Shown one piece after another: positions 1 through 12,800 of a stretch of DNA of 64,000 nt. Under the pieces are notes generated by a model that was given only the letters and a program-made list of their open reading frames with translations, was not told the origin of the DNA and ran no database searches. Origin of the DNA: Lineus longissimus. Its lineage: Eukaryota; Nemertea; Pilidiophora; Heteronemertea; Lineidae. Positions within the stretch are counted from its first letter, which is position 1; every line of letters begins with the position of its first letter. The stretch spans positions 4,712,001 to 4,776,000 of the forward strand of contig NC_088314.1 in the NCBI RefSeq assembly GCF_910592395.1, read 5' to 3'. Made by a program: the position numbers and the translations under genes.

Positions 1-423
1 TCATTGATAATCAAAAAAAGTCCTGCATGGTGTGGAACTAATTTTGCCCCCTGGAGAATTATTCCTACCACAAAATAACGTTCGTTGAGGAGTGTAGCAT
101 CAAACATGATGATCCCCACCCACCCTGACCCACATCGACTGACCCCACCTGGAGCATATGATATCAGGTATTGACTGGATATCAATTCATGTGTGATACA
201 GCACCCTCTGAGTATAAAGCAATGTTTTATCACTGTATGCGCAAAGCCCCTAAATCTTGGCTCTGGTCATACTTTCATGTTCATCCTAGGAGAAGTAACC
301 CCAGAGAAACACGCCAAAGACCAAAGCCATCACTGCACTGACGTCGACGAACGTCTTCCATTTTGGATTCTCCATCACGGCTAAATTCCGTAACTTCTCC
401 TCCATTTTGGATTTGTCTTCCTC
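1..423. other. left-edge intergenic sequence, no gene seen
   Basis: I see no convincing exon here. Short open frames (for example 193-384 on the plus strand) have no recognisable domain and no clear splice-site support. The stretch could be intron or 3' UTR of the possible minus-strand gene at 424-696. Confidence 0.5.
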
Positions 424-696
424 TCAAATGTCATCCTCTTCTTCCTGTAAACCGCACACCAAGTTCCAGGCTTTTCTCAGTTTATATGTTGGACGAGCCT
501 CTGCAAAAACGAAATCGAAAACAGGAGAGTTACTCAAGTTCGCAATATCATAAAGCAATAATGCTGTAAAGAAGCTACTGTACAGTGCTGAGAACGATAG
601 GGTACTTGATGGAAAACATTTAGCAATGCGGGCTATTGTTACACGGACTATCAGCCCTAGGACTACTCTCCCTTGCACACCGGCAATTGTTGCCAT
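424..696 (-). CDS. possible small membrane protein, unrecognised
   Basis: This is a 90-codon minus-strand open frame starting MATIAGVQGR. It has a basic N-terminal part, a hydrophobic stretch around residues 33-52 (SSTLSFSALYSSFFTALLLY) and an acidic tail ending QEEEDDI. I do not recognise the family. It is worth listing because its ATG lies only 184 bases from the MRPL42 ATG, pointing away from it, with a duplicated E2F-like promoter between them, as in a bidirectional promoter. A TTTACAG just before the acidic tail could also be a splice acceptor, so the true 3' structure is unclear. It may be a chance open frame; RNA evidence is needed to settle it. Confidence 0.3.
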   Translation of the reverse strand: MATIAGVQGRVVLGLIVRVTIARIAKCFPSSTLSFSALYSSFFTALLLYDIANLSNSPVFDFVFAEARPTYKLRKAWNLVCGLQEEEDDI

Positions 697-701
697 TTGA
701 A

Positions 702-870
702 CTGCGCACGTTACAGTTTTATTTCCCGCGAATTCTCAAAGATCACAAGACCTGCTAACGTGGATTGGATATAACATCGGTACTGCGCACGTGCGTTTGT
801 TTACAGTTTCATTTCCCGCGAAATCTCAAAGATCACATGACCTGCTAACGCGGATGGATATAACATCGAC
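702..870. promoter_or_regulatory. duplicated promoter block with E2F and NRF1-like sites
   Basis: Two imperfect copies of an approximately 80-base block lie at about 702-780 and 783-870, just before the MRPL42 start. Each carries an E2F-type TTTCCCGC (722-729 and 812-819), followed by a shared AGATCAC and CCTGCTAACG. The second copy opens with TGCGCACGTGCG, close to the NRF-1 consensus and containing an E-box CACGTG (788-793). NRF-1 commonly drives nuclear genes for mitochondrial ribosomal proteins in animals, which fits MRPL42. The site calls are by eye. Confidence 0.55.
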
Positions 871-879
871 AAATTCAAG

Positions 880-2778
880 ATGTCAGCCTCCATGGCTGGA
901 CGTGCCCTTTTAAAAAGATCACGTTTATTACAAAATTCCCTTCAAAGTTGGTATTTTTGGTTTGATATATGATATCCTTGGTAATCTACTGTCTTTGTTC
1001 CATGAGTAGGAGGCCGGAGATATCGTATTTCCTCAGTATTGTTGAAAAATGTTTGATATTGACATTTTCTCACAATTTCTGCTCTGTCGCCAGTGTCGGT
1101 GTCACTGTCACTGTGCACTGCCAGTGCCACTGTGTTGTGTTGTGTACATGTACTCATTCTCTCGTGACTTGGAGACATGTATGTTATTGTTTGTGCACCT
1201 TACCTTAACATGAAATGAATAAGGTGCTCTGCCAATGAAAGCTGAACTTACGTTTCATGATAACAAGGCTATCAGGCACTCCTTATCACTATCAGTCTCT
1301 GAATCTGTCGTCTGGTGGTATAATAATAGAAGCCCTTACACCAGGCGGAGGAAGCCACTGCTGGCCACAACCAACAAGCAGCAAGCAAAAGGCCGCATGG
1401 TGACACACATCATGTTCTTTTGTTCGTTGTGCCTATATTTAGGTTTGTTTGGACAAGCAGTGGCTTCCTCCGCCTGGTGTAAATAAAAGTGTCTTACTAT
1501 ACTATTTCAAGTCATGCTTGATGAAAATTTTGTTGTTTCTTTGCAGACTGCCAGACATGCCACTTTAGTTCAACAGTCAGAGTGCTTAGGGCAGCTTCAA
1601 ATGAATCAAACAGAAGAGGTTTACCGTATGTTTTAACTATCCCTTCTTCCCGAAGTGTTTGTTCTTATGAGCCAGTCCGTTGCTTGGTTTGATTGGTTTG
1701 TTGTTAAATTGAGTGTTGACAAACTTAGATCAAACATAGAACATGGAACAAAGGTCAAACATAGAACAAAGGTCAAACATAGAACAACTGAGTTCAACCT
1801 TTGGTATCATGCACAAAAATTTAGTAACATTTGTTGTTTCAGGAACCTATCGATTACTGTCAGCGATGATGGAGCTACAATAATGTGCTGGCATCCTGAA
1901 CAACCTACACCATATGAACACACAAAGGTAGGCTGGTTTCTTGATCATTTTCCAAGAAGTCCTTAGTGATCCACTCACAGCAATAATAGCAATTACAATA
2001 CTTTATTCGATATAACTTACAAGTATACAAAGGTTACTTTCAAAGTACATCACCCCTTATCATTGTTTCTTTTTCAGCCCATCATCAGAAAAGAGAGTGA
2101 TATCACAGAGGTAGGTGTTAGCAACTGATGTAAGCGAGGATTATGGCATTGATAGATAGTTTCAAAGGGAAAATTTGGCAAGATTGTGTGTTTGTTTCGG
2201 GCAGGGAAGTTGGAGGATGTTTAGTGTTTGACAAATATGTATGTAAATATATGAGGGAGAGAGATCATCTTTCACCTGGTTTGACACTGTGAGCATGAAA
2301 TTTTCAATCAAGATATTCCAGCTTTGCACACGTTGATTGATCTTTGTTTTCTCCTCTTTAGGGTGATTCTGTGCTGAAAGTTCAACTGCTTCATCAGGAT
2401 GAACACAGATACGAACCAGACGGCCCAAGAAAGTTTGAGCTGATGAATATGTTTTTCACAACTAAGCACAGATGGTTTCCTCCGTAAGTACCATGAGCCT
2501 TCATGTTGACTGTCAGTTTGTGGTCTTTTTTTGGCAACCAGTCTAGAATCTGTTATATTCTGTGTGTTTTGCTGAAATGTCCATTCTGTATGTTGAGCAG
2601 CATTTCCCAAAAAAGAGCAGAGTTTGAGAAAAGGAGCCTGTGACTTGGTCTTGATGACAAAGGACAAAAGATACTTTCACAATTTACAGAACTTTCTGAA
2701 TTTTTTCTTTCTCTTTTCAGGGGTTCTAAAGCAAAAAAGCGCAAAGCTCCATTCCCCCGTTCTAGAGAGAGTATATGA
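880..2778 (+). CDS. MRPL42: mitochondrial ribosomal protein L42 (mL42)
   Basis: Component of the mitochondrial large ribosomal subunit, made in the cytosol and imported. Six coding exons join in frame: 880-946, 1547-1625, 1843-1927, 2078-2110, 2362-2483, 2721-2778, giving 147 aa (human about 142). Each intron has GT-AG ends and phases agree. The N-terminus is rich in Arg, Leu and Ser with few acidic residues, as expected for a mitochondrial presequence. Diagnostic blocks seen are TVSDDGATIMCWHP, PYEHTKPI and MFFTTKHRWFPP, matching the L42 family signature PYEHTKPI and MFFTTKHRW. The C-terminus is basic (GSKAKKRKAPFPRSRESI). Exon 1 uses the donor at 947; the alternative GT at 951 would create a stop. 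The exon 2 donor GTATGT at 1626 is required by phase. It is convergent with the MFSD4-like gene. Confidence 0.94.
1336..1482. mobile_element. 147-bp fold-back MITE in MRPL42 intron 1
   Basis: Perfect 27-base terminal inverted repeats (1336-1362 and 1456-1482) begin TTACACCAGGCGG and end CCGCCTGGTGTAA, enclosing about 93 bases with no coding sequence. This is the form of a non-autonomous DNA transposon. No clear target-site duplication is visible. A decayed relative lies at about 32015-32100. Confidence 0.8.
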
Positions 2779-2953
2779 GACTCTGTATTAAGACCAAATC
2801 TGAACAGAAAAAAGAGAACATCCAGTCTGCTTTTCTGATGTTCAGGAGGAGAACAGTGTTTATGTCTTGAAGAATCATCAGTTGGCATTGTGTGTGTTGT
2901 TTGCTCATTAGAAGTACATGAAAGTGTTTAATAGATACCAGTCCTGTAAACTA

Positions 2954-2959
2954 AATAAA
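2954..2959 (+). terminator. AATAAA poly(A) signal for MRPL42
   Basis: AATAAA lies 176 bases after the MRPL42 stop codon, on the right strand and with no closer candidate, so the 3' UTR is probably about 200 bases. Confidence 0.6.
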
Positions 2960-2979
2960 TTTGTATCTAAGTATTGAGA

Positions 2980-3372
2980 GAGATGTGTCTTCCTTCCATT
3001 ATCTGTAGTTTCTGACTATTTCCAGTTTTTCTTCAAGTTCAAAAATCTTTCAGAAAAGCCATTCATTTGGGACTGGTGACAACACATTCACATCAGTTGT
3101 GACTGGCTGTGACAGAGTAGGTTGTTACTACAATTTGCTTCATTGTAACATCACCCTACCTTGAGACCAGTTGTGTTTGCATGTTGTATGAAAGGGAACT
3201 GGTTGTGACGAAAAATTCGATTCCATTAGGTTGGTTGTGACAGAAAATCGATCCCTTGTGCAGGTTTAGTGTGTCTGGGCTCTTGTCAGTTTGGGATGTT
3301 GGTCACAACCACACTACTCTTGTCATATTCTGCTGGTTGAGACATTTATCTTTTGTCATTGATAACTTGTTA
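2980..3372. other. gap between convergent genes, GGTTGTGAC-type repeats
   Basis: Between MRPL42 and the MFSD4-like stop codon there is no exon. The stretch 3070-3310 repeats short words of the form GTTGTGAC several times (for example around 3098, 3203 and 3233), a degenerate simple repeat. It probably also holds the 3' UTR of the minus-strand gene. Confidence 0.4.
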
Positions 3373-5583
3373 TTAGTCCAGACGTTGATAAGCTCGCTTT
3401 CTTGTGAACAGAGCCCCAAGAACCTCTGTTGCTTTCCTCCCAGCACCGAAAATTATCACATAACCTGTATGACCAGCAATAAAAGCAAGGACCATTAAAA
3501 TACTACCAGAAAAAAGAATCCATGTGTAGACCTTGGGAATGGTGTCCACCAATCTTCCTACTAAATTTGTATGTGCAACGTCTCCTAATGCCCAGCAAGC
3601 ATATATTAGATAGACAAGTTCCTTTACCCTCCCAATAATGTCTGAAACCCAACATATCAGACTTGGAGATTTCCCTGACAGGCCTATGGCGAGAAGGATA
3701 CAACCAATGCAAAATGGTAACAGATGTTTCCCACTGCATACAAGAAAGGTTGTGCCCAGAATGTTGCACATCACCATGAGAAACAAGGAGACCGACGCCC
3801 CGAACCGTCTCTGGAAGTAGATCCCAATCAGAGCCCAGGCTACGTACGTCGCCGTGAAGAGGGTCGTCAACAAGGTCGCATCCTTCTTGTCAAGATCCAT
3901 GGAGGTGAGCACGTACGTCTCCAGGTAACTCTCAATGGACAATGTCGTCTGCCCGTCTCCAACAAACTGAATGATGGCGGCAATCCCGAAGAAAAAACAC
4001 ACGTTAAATGTATTTATTGGCTGTTTTGTTATCCTCAGTTCATTTGGTTCTTCCTTTAGGAAACATGGCCCGATGCGAAGTGCAAGGAAGAAGACGATTG
4101 TCCCTATGATTGCTACAGGTGTCCCCACAATTGAACACAACTTGAACAGACTCCATTTTATCTGAACGACATCGGGAACATAGACAACTTCGACGTGTTC
4201 ATGATGGAGAAGACTAGCATTCTTGTGGTAGATTGTAGTATTTATAGGTTCCGTGAGATTTTGGATGCGGGTGCTGTTGTCGCCGTGGAACCGGACTTTC
4301 GCTTGGTCCCTGACGTCTTCGTCGGTAAAGGGATAGGACAAGGGCGGACTAATCAGGAACCCTAAATACATCCCAAATGTCAACAGGTAGAGAGGAGTCG
4401 CTTTATGTTGTCTCCAGAGGGCTGCTATGGAGATTGTTCCACCTAGAAATAGATGATTATATTACCAAAAGGGTCGTGACAAATGCGACATTTAAGGACT
4501 GTCATTCATTGGTTCTATCGAACGATAGAACCGATCAGTTTGTCAATGATACTTGACCCTTGCGGATGTGTATCCGGCAACGTTGGTTGTGATGTCACTA
4601 CTATTAGGGACGGGCTGCAGATGACGAAGTGTATGCACGAAGGTTGGTTCGTTCTGTTCTTAGTATTGGGAGCTTTGAACAGCTTCTTGACTGACTTTAA
4701 ATGGAATGTGCTCACTATTGGCACGGGTGTCGGACTCGAACTATCAATGTCATGATATGCTTTGTCTTACCTGCCCAAACAACTGCCGTGGAAGCTCCTT
4801 GCGCAAAAGTAACTGCGCAGAGACCGAAGATGCTCTGACAGAAAGGGAGGGCGAATAGGGAGGCGGCGTACAACCAGGAGACGATGAGGACAAGAACATG
4901 AAGCAGACGATATGGGAAGCGGCTTAGTGCGGCCATCACGCCCACACCCATGCACATGCCCAGGGCCTTGCCGGTGAATATCCATGAGATGGTCCCAGAG
5001 TCGGTGCCTATCAGGTGTTCAAGATCGAGAAGGATACTGCCTAACATCACTGGGAGGATGCCCTGTAAGTAGTAGCGAGGAGATTGTTATGACTCATTGC
5101 TTTCACTATATACTCCAAAAATGGTACTGCCCACAAAAAAAACTAAAATGCTTGGAAAAAAGTTGTCCGTATATCTATCCTAATGGCTCGTTATTGGTCA
5201 TGCTTTGTTCCAATTTATATATATAGCAAGTAAGTACTGTATTTTTTGGGAGTAAATGAGAGAAACACCAAAGATCAGAGTCCCATTTTCTCTTGAAATA
5301 GAACGCAGACTAAAACAGCACCTACCGTGCCGAGATTCAGGAGGCAGTAAAGCCCGGTAAAGACGCACTTCTCCGCATGTCGTTCGCCGTCCGGTTGATC
5401 GGACGGAACCCCTTCATCCTCCACGTCCTCCACCAGGTCGATTCCGTGAGAGAAATCTTTGACATTGTCGCGGTCGAGCTCTTCCCGTTTCACCTCAACT
5501 TTGATTTTAGCTTCCTTTTCACCGAAGAGGTAGTTCTTTTCGTCTAAAATTGTTTCCTTCATCTTCTGAAAGTCCAACAACAT
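3373..5583 (-). CDS. MFSD4-like major facilitator transporter
   Basis: Multi-pass solute transporter of the major facilitator superfamily, closest by motif to MFSD4A/MFSD4B (the latter is the sodium-dependent glucose transporter NaGLT1). Three coding exons: 5583-5326, 5062-4771, 4442-3373, giving 539 aa (human MFSD4A about 514). The first exon encodes a charged cytoplasmic N-terminus of about 65 residues and the start of the first helix (GLYCLLNLGT). The second gives GILPVMLGSILLDLEHL, which matches the family's GPTLLDL block, then SWIFTGKALG. The third holds the external loop with several Asn-X-Ser/Thr sites, further helices, and FVGDGQTTLSIESY, matching the family F.TDG.....Y motif. Splice phases 0 and 1 agree. 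The substrate cannot be told from sequence. Its 5' end faces CEP41. Confidence 0.85.
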
Positions 5584-6819
5584 TATATGAGTCCATCAAG
5601 CTTTTAACCCTTATTTGGTTCTGATATTATCTCCAGACGACGTCGGTCTTGCCGCATTCTATTGCACACTCCGGACGCAGTGGACCTGCCCCATCCCTCC
5701 CCTCAATGAAGGGAGACATCAGTATGAGGCAGCCCCTTGTTAGTTCTCTCAACGTTCAAACAACACAAACGTCATCTTCAGGGTGATGAAGGAACTGAAG
5801 GGGAGTGCTCAAAATAATTGGGGTCGTTTTGGTCACTTTTGTCACTTTTCAACCAGAAAAAAAATTATTGAGCTATCTCTTATTGTTTTAAACCTTCTCG
5901 ACTTTCGGATCCGTATCGCAAAGGTTCAGAAATTAGAAAGGCCCAAAGTGCTTCAAATTTCAAATTTAATAGCGAAAACAAATTAGCCATATAGTGATAG
6001 TCTACAAGTGATAAAACTTACCATTTTCTTTTTGTCTTCCTCAATGATGTGACCATATCGTTTACACACAAATATTTGTCCTAATCCTGCTCATCCATTT
6101 TGGCATTTCCATCCCCTCCCAATGATAAACTGAATGATCCACAGATTATACGTGAATAATCAATGGTTCAAGGGGACTTGAATTTCGCAGGTGTTCCGGG
6201 GAAGGTACCCCCCTCCCTACTACAATAATGAGTAATATACTAGATTGAAGATGCATGTTTATGTTTCATCATCCTCATTGAGATTTTTGGGGGCCTTTTT
6301 CAGTGATACCGAGGGTCTTTGCCTCCTGCTTCCTCCGAGCTATGACCCTGCAACTTCAGCTTCCAGTACGTGTATGCTCCTGCGAGTGACTGTAAGTTCT
6401 TTCCTCAGACCCCTGTGTGATGAGGTCTTCCGTGTTCTATGCACTGGCCCAAGCTTCACTATCTTCCATTAGGAGTTTGGCGGTTTATTGATCATTTTGC
6501 TGACTTACATAATGAAGCGTGTCTCTGTTCTCCGACACTACAGGCAACGCCTATTCATACTTTTTGTCATTTCCATGATAATTCACACATTTCGACACGT
6601 TTCACCCTTGCTAAAACTATGGGTTAATGACCATCCCACAATGGGTTAATGACCAGCCACGTGTGGAATTTAAATTTCCCGCGTTAGGTTTTCGCGCGCC
6701 GCCGCGAAACACTTACCTCGTATCCAATTATATTTTTCGAGACCCATATCTCGGTTGTACACGCGCACTGTACATTGATTTCTAAAACCGAGGTCGAAAT
6801 AGCAGTAACGACAACAAAC
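5584..6819. promoter_or_regulatory. divergent intergenic region MFSD4-like / CEP41
   Basis: This 1.2-kb gap separates two divergently transcribed genes. Close to CEP41 it carries an E2F-type TTTCCCGC at 6675-6682, followed by a CpG-rich patch (TTCGCGCGCCGCCGCG) about 130 bases before the ATG, which is probably the CEP41 core promoter. No exon is seen in the rest. A cilium-type RFX X-box was looked for and not found. Confidence 0.5.
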
Positions 6820-9800
6820 ATGTCTGCCTTTGCAAAAAAGAAATCTAAGAAACCAATTGATGTAAGTTTCTGTGATAATTGATGTGTCAATTTTCATATT
6901 AACCCGGTCATGTTCTTTTCTATATATGTCTGATTCGGTTCGTTGTTTTTTCTGCAGCCCCTGAATAAGAGGATCCCTGAAAATCCGAAGTATAAAGATG
7001 TCCAAGCCGTTGTCGATACAGGTGCGTGCACACTTCCATTCATTTTGTACACAGTTTCACACAATCATATTTCGCCAGGTCCCTATGTATTGCCTGGTGG
7101 TCTTTGATCTTCTTTGCTCTAAATCTTGAAGGTGACTCCGCTAAACCTCTGTTAGTGTGTAAATAGCGGAGATATTGGATGGACAAGGACAAGAATAAGA
7201 GTTGACCAGCAGAGAGACTCGGAGAGACACTGGTCGTCCAGACTAGAGGCAGAGGCCCGGAGGGGGCTAAACTTTAGAATCCCCGATCGGAAATGACGTA
7301 GTTTGATCGCATTCAACTATAAATCCACTGAACAGTGGTGCTTGGTTAGTCAACCGATGACCTTTTTTTGGGGTGTGATCGGGGATTCTAAACTCGTTCC
7401 CCGGAGGGATGCCTGGGCTAGGCTGGGCCTGGGGTTCGAGCTGATGCGATGATCCTGTCCTTTTGGCAAACATTGAGTACGCCAACCATCGCGCTCGACA
7501 CAAACATGAAATGAATAGTTTTTGTTGTACTATGTGTACTGTCTTGTCAGATGGGAAAAACCCCTGGCCCTGGCGACCTCGTGGTCAACTTGGTCTGTCG
7601 GACGCACTTCATGGCTCCTCCTGTCGATTTTTAGTGTCTTATCGACTCCCTTTCATCTGTGTACTAGATCCATGGTCACCTGCAAAACTATTGACTGTTA
7701 AATTTTACAATCCCGATCAGAAATAACGTAGTTTGAACGCATTCCACTATCATGTATATAAATCCATTGAATGGACTTTATTTCGTCAATCAATATTTTC
7801 CAAATATCTTTCCAGGATCAAGTGTCAGCAAGTATATGAGGAAGGTGGAAGAGATCAGACAAAGTAAGTCCTTAATCTGGTGATCTTCCTTATTTTGTAT
7901 GAAGATTTTAGTAAACCAGCTGCACTGACTGTATGGTATGGCAGTGAATGACTGATGTTAAAAACGATCACACATTTGAAACTTCACCCCATGCACAGAG
8001 ACAGTAGGTCTAAAATTGACATTGAAATCAACCCAAAGAAATCAAGTTGCTTCCTCGATCAGCCATTTACTCTCAGAGTTCTCAGAGCAAGGAATGCATA
8101 AAAACAACTAAGTCCTATTGCGCTCTGGAGTTGGTAAATCTCTGCCTGAGCTTAGCCCATGGTCACGCTGAGCAGTCCTATGAGAATTAAACCAGCCACC
8201 CCTCAAACACTTGTGCTACTTTATTCATTGCAGATTGCAGTGATGAGTTTTTTGTTGCATGCACCTGCAGTGATCCCTACAAACTAAAGATTTTGTCACA
8301 TATGCAATTGTGACTCTGCATTAAAAATCACTAGTGTACGTTTTGTTTCAATACGGTGTCAAATCTGAATCACTAAGGAAAAGCTTGGCTTATCATTGAA
8401 CCTTGGATGCCCTTCAAAAAAGTTAAAGAGCTTCATGTTGTTTTTCACAACACATTTTTTGCGAGCAAACAACTGAGCACCTAGTGTGTGATGTACAGTT
8501 GTAAACAAGCTTTTTTGATGTCGCACATTGAAATTCTCATGAAGCTGTGTCAACTATCACATGTTTGATCAAAGGCTTGTAGGTAGTTCCAATCCCTTCT
8601 GTATATTTGACCTGCTTGCCTAGAAAAATACATTGATACATTTTGAGATCTACTGCTATGCCTTGATACACCAAGTTCTTGTCTTTTGGTAGGTTCATTT
8701 TGAGCTTGTCATTTGTGGGAAATTCAAGCCTTCACTTCTGTAAACTCAAACATCTTTACGTCCATGAGAAGAGATCAGATAATTAATGAGAAATTCGTAT
8801 CATTAAATCAATAATTACAGGGCTAAAATGTTATTCTAAAAATAGAGTTGTCATTACATGAATATTAAATGAAAGCATGCAAAAAGGGTTTGTTGCAGCC
8901 CTAACTGTTAATGATTTATTCATGGCTCAATCAGTGCCAGGCTACTGTACCAGCACGTGCATGGGCATGTTTACAGCAGGTCCTTTGAATTGTTGTTACA
9001 ATGTTTACTGCACGTACAACGTTTTGTCAGACAGGACGTCATTTGTTAATGTGATGTATAAAAAAGCTCTGTCAGTTTCATAAAAAATTGTAAAAAAAGT
9101 GTAAACAACGAATTGGCGACACAAACAGCATGAACAGCGTACATTTATACATAGCTTGGCCAGAGTTGCAGGCTTTGTTTACTACTATTTTTGATGACTA
9201 AAAATATCCCCCCCCGGCCCCAGATAAACTGTAGTGGTCTATGATATTGTCTGTGATCTATCGTATGCTAACGTGTTTGAACCTCAAACCTATTTCATGA
9301 TTGCTAAGCCCCTCTCTCAATCAACCATGTAATAAATTTCTATTATGGCCACATTGAAAATTAATTTACCGAGTCAATAACTTCTGATGTCATTGTGCCG
9401 TAAATTAAATTTACCACCAATGAAAGTAAAATTCATTTCTCGAGTGTAAATTCCACTGCTTAGCAACGGTGTACACTGTCGCACGTTAAAACGTTACCAG
9501 TCGAATGTCTATTTGGTGGTAAAAGGATTAGTGGGGACACTTTTAATAGCCTAGTTAAAGATCAGTCATGTAAACCAGTGCCTTAGGAACGGCCGAACAT
9601 TTCCAATACCACTATCGACTTTTCCGATTCTCTGTCAGAAGTTTTGATCATCTTTTGAAAATAGACAGGAATTGCATTTTGTCGTGTCTGTGTTGGTGTG
9701 ACATTTTAATTGCTGGACTCATTCCTGCATTAGTTTAGGACGAGGCATTCTGTGAAGATAATCCATATCTCTTTACTTGGGTTTCATTTCTTTTGTGGAT

Positions 9801-12800
9801 AAAAAGCAATATCTCTTGGATGCTGTTCCAAAATAATTCTAAATCACTTTTTAGCAGACACATGGTAGATTATTCTGAATCTGATCAGTTTTCTGTTATG
9901 ATTCTCTATTGTCCTTGTGGACAGAACTCATTCTGGATACAATAAGTCTGCTAAGACTGCTCACCTACCACTAGCCAGGCTGCCAAACTTGGGAATATCG
10001 ACATTTGGACTATCCTGAGGGATTCATTTCAATGTGAACTGAGCTGTGACAGATTTGTCTGGTCTTTTGAACTAGTGGAGCGATACGCTGTGCTGGACAA
10101 AATAGTGATAGCAATGTCGTACCGTGTTTTACCACTAACTAAATATCCTCTTGGTCGGAAGCCATTCCCGACGAGGGAGCCTCGGAGGGACTTGGGCGAG
10201 ATATTGAGGGCATGCACATTGAAGGCAGCTGAAGGTATAGTAATCTGACATGGTGGGAACCTGTATCTTTTAATCTAGACTTGCTTCTAAAGTTGGCTGA
10301 CATCTTTCCTAGATAATGTTTATGCTATAAAAGTCGGTGGTGAGAGTTGTGGAAACCTAAAAAGATCGGATTGCCAGGCTGCTAGTGGACTTCATGTGAG
10401 AATGATGTCAAGTCCAACTAAATTGTGCTACCGGTAGTCCTGGCAGGACCTTGATTCCTGTCTTGGAAAATGTGTCCCAAGCCTGCAAGATCTTCTAATG
10501 GGTTGACTTCTTCAGCCATTTTCCTAATCAATAACTGGACATAACCCGTCCATTACATGAAATAATTGCCTCGTTCTCATGTTTGTCTATAAAATTGCTT
10601 CTTGTTTGGTTGTTTGTTGGGCTGATTGAACATTGACATTGGCGATTTGGCAAACAAAATGTGTAGTACCGTACCCGGCTAATTTCATGTTGACGTTTGG
10701 TATTTCACTGAATATGTTAAGTTCTAACCTAACAATAAAACACAGTGAGAAAAAAACGAAAATGTATAGATGAAACTCTTTTAAAGTTTAATTTAGTACT
10801 TTGTATTCAATCATTAAACCCCATAAAAAATTTCTGGTGGTTATATGAAAAATAAATTGTGTTCTCCAAGAAGGAAGTTCGCATTATTGAGGATTTATGG
10901 GGATTGGCCAAGAAATTTTGAAACCTCAGGAGACCAATTTGCACCGTAATCTTTAAACTCCAAAGGAATGCACTTGGTACATGTAATGTATGCAGATGGA
11001 ACTTGTACAAGAACTTCTATCTAAGTTTTGTGGGATTAACTAAGCATACTATAGTACCATCTCACTCACTGTATTATCCATTTGTACTTATATATTTGTC
11101 TTTCCAGATTACAGATACAGAAAAGATGAAGTGTTCAAACGGATGAAACCTACCACATTTGTTCAACTGGTGAGCCTTTGTGTTTTCTCTAGACAGTTTT
11201 TATGCAGAAAGTGTCTTTCAAACTAACAAACTAAAGTTAGATAAGAATATTGCATTTGCATGGTACATGGTTGCTTTTTTGGTCTGGAGGTAAATATGAA
11301 AACTAAGGTCTGGTATTTGAAGCCAGAAAAGATGTGAAAGAACGTTGCATGATCTTTTTATAATCTAATTAGTTGAAGTTTGCATGTCATTCTTTGTTGC
11401 AGATGATTCAGGTTGCCGAGATCAATGCATTGGATAATGAAGTTGATGAGAATTTCCCTCCAGGTATGTAGCATGGCTTGTGACTCCGAATTAAGCAGGT
11501 GACTATTCTGGGTTATAGACACCGTCAAGTGACGTGTGACCTGCAGTCGAGTCCTAGTTCATGTCAAAGTGTCACTTTCTTGCCGGTTGTCAAATTCTTG
11601 GATTAAGATGTGAAGTTTGGGAATCTGAACCTTTAGGACATGGCAACAATTCCTTCTAATGAGATACCAATGGTTGTGCACAGCAAATTTGGACCTGCGA
11701 ATAACAGCAAGGCTAAGAGTGACTTTTTGAGGTTGACTGTAGGTAAATCATGAAAATCTAAACTCTAAATCCAGCTAAACCAAAACCAGAACAGAAAAAA
11801 GGTAAGGTAGCACTACTTGTGTGCTGGAGACGTGAAGAAATATGATGTTTGTGCAGAAAAATTTAAAGTGTTGTTTTTTTGTCGATTTTTGAGTGTCACA
11901 TACATTTCTGCTATACTTCATCTCTGCGTTTTCACAGTCGTGGTAACTGTATTGCATATCACTGCATGTTTCCTATACATACTGCATGATCATTCTGTGA
12001 TGCTATGAAATTAGACCTAAACTCTTAAGTGCCATGCTATCATCATCATATCATACTGAGCTTATTGACATTGTATCTCTGGGTAGAAAAGAGTAAATTG
12101 CCTTCTTGCTCAAAGTTTGTAGCAACCTTTATACTAGCGTAAAGTCTTGCTAGTTGCCTTACCAGTGGCTTCTAAGGCACCTCTAAGATTTAGCTTTTCG
12201 TCTGAATATACATATACATGCCAACCCCATAGCCTGAATCTCCATCGCCTGCAATTTTCTGAAAATTTGATATCTTCCTCCAGATGGCACTGGCGATACC
12301 ATGCGACCAGACACAGCAGATACAGCATTACCAGATATGACCGGTAACGGCCATGACACTGCCGAGAATGGGAAGGAGGACGACCACAGCCCGGCACCAT
12401 CCTTGGCCCTCACTGAGGGAGATTATGGCGCTACTCCTTCCAACATGAATACTGCTAGGTCTACTCTGCAAAGGTGAGTTGACATCTGTGTTGTTGTGAT
12501 TCGTATCTGTTGTATTAAAAAATGTCGGCTTGAAGAGAACTGTTATAATGCCCAGTCAAGTCAAGAATGACCGACTATGCCAGGGTACTTTACAATAAGC
12601 CAGAGAAATGTTTCTTCAGGAGGATCTTAAAGTAGGAATATAAATGGCTACCCAGATGAAAGGGGGCTTGAAATCTTTCAAAATTCTGATAAGCCATATT
12701 TCTACATGGCAAAGTGACTTGACGACATTTTTCAGAATTTCCTATTAAACAAATTTCCTGATTTTTTGAAGGCGAACTGAAACATCACTGCAGAGGTAAG

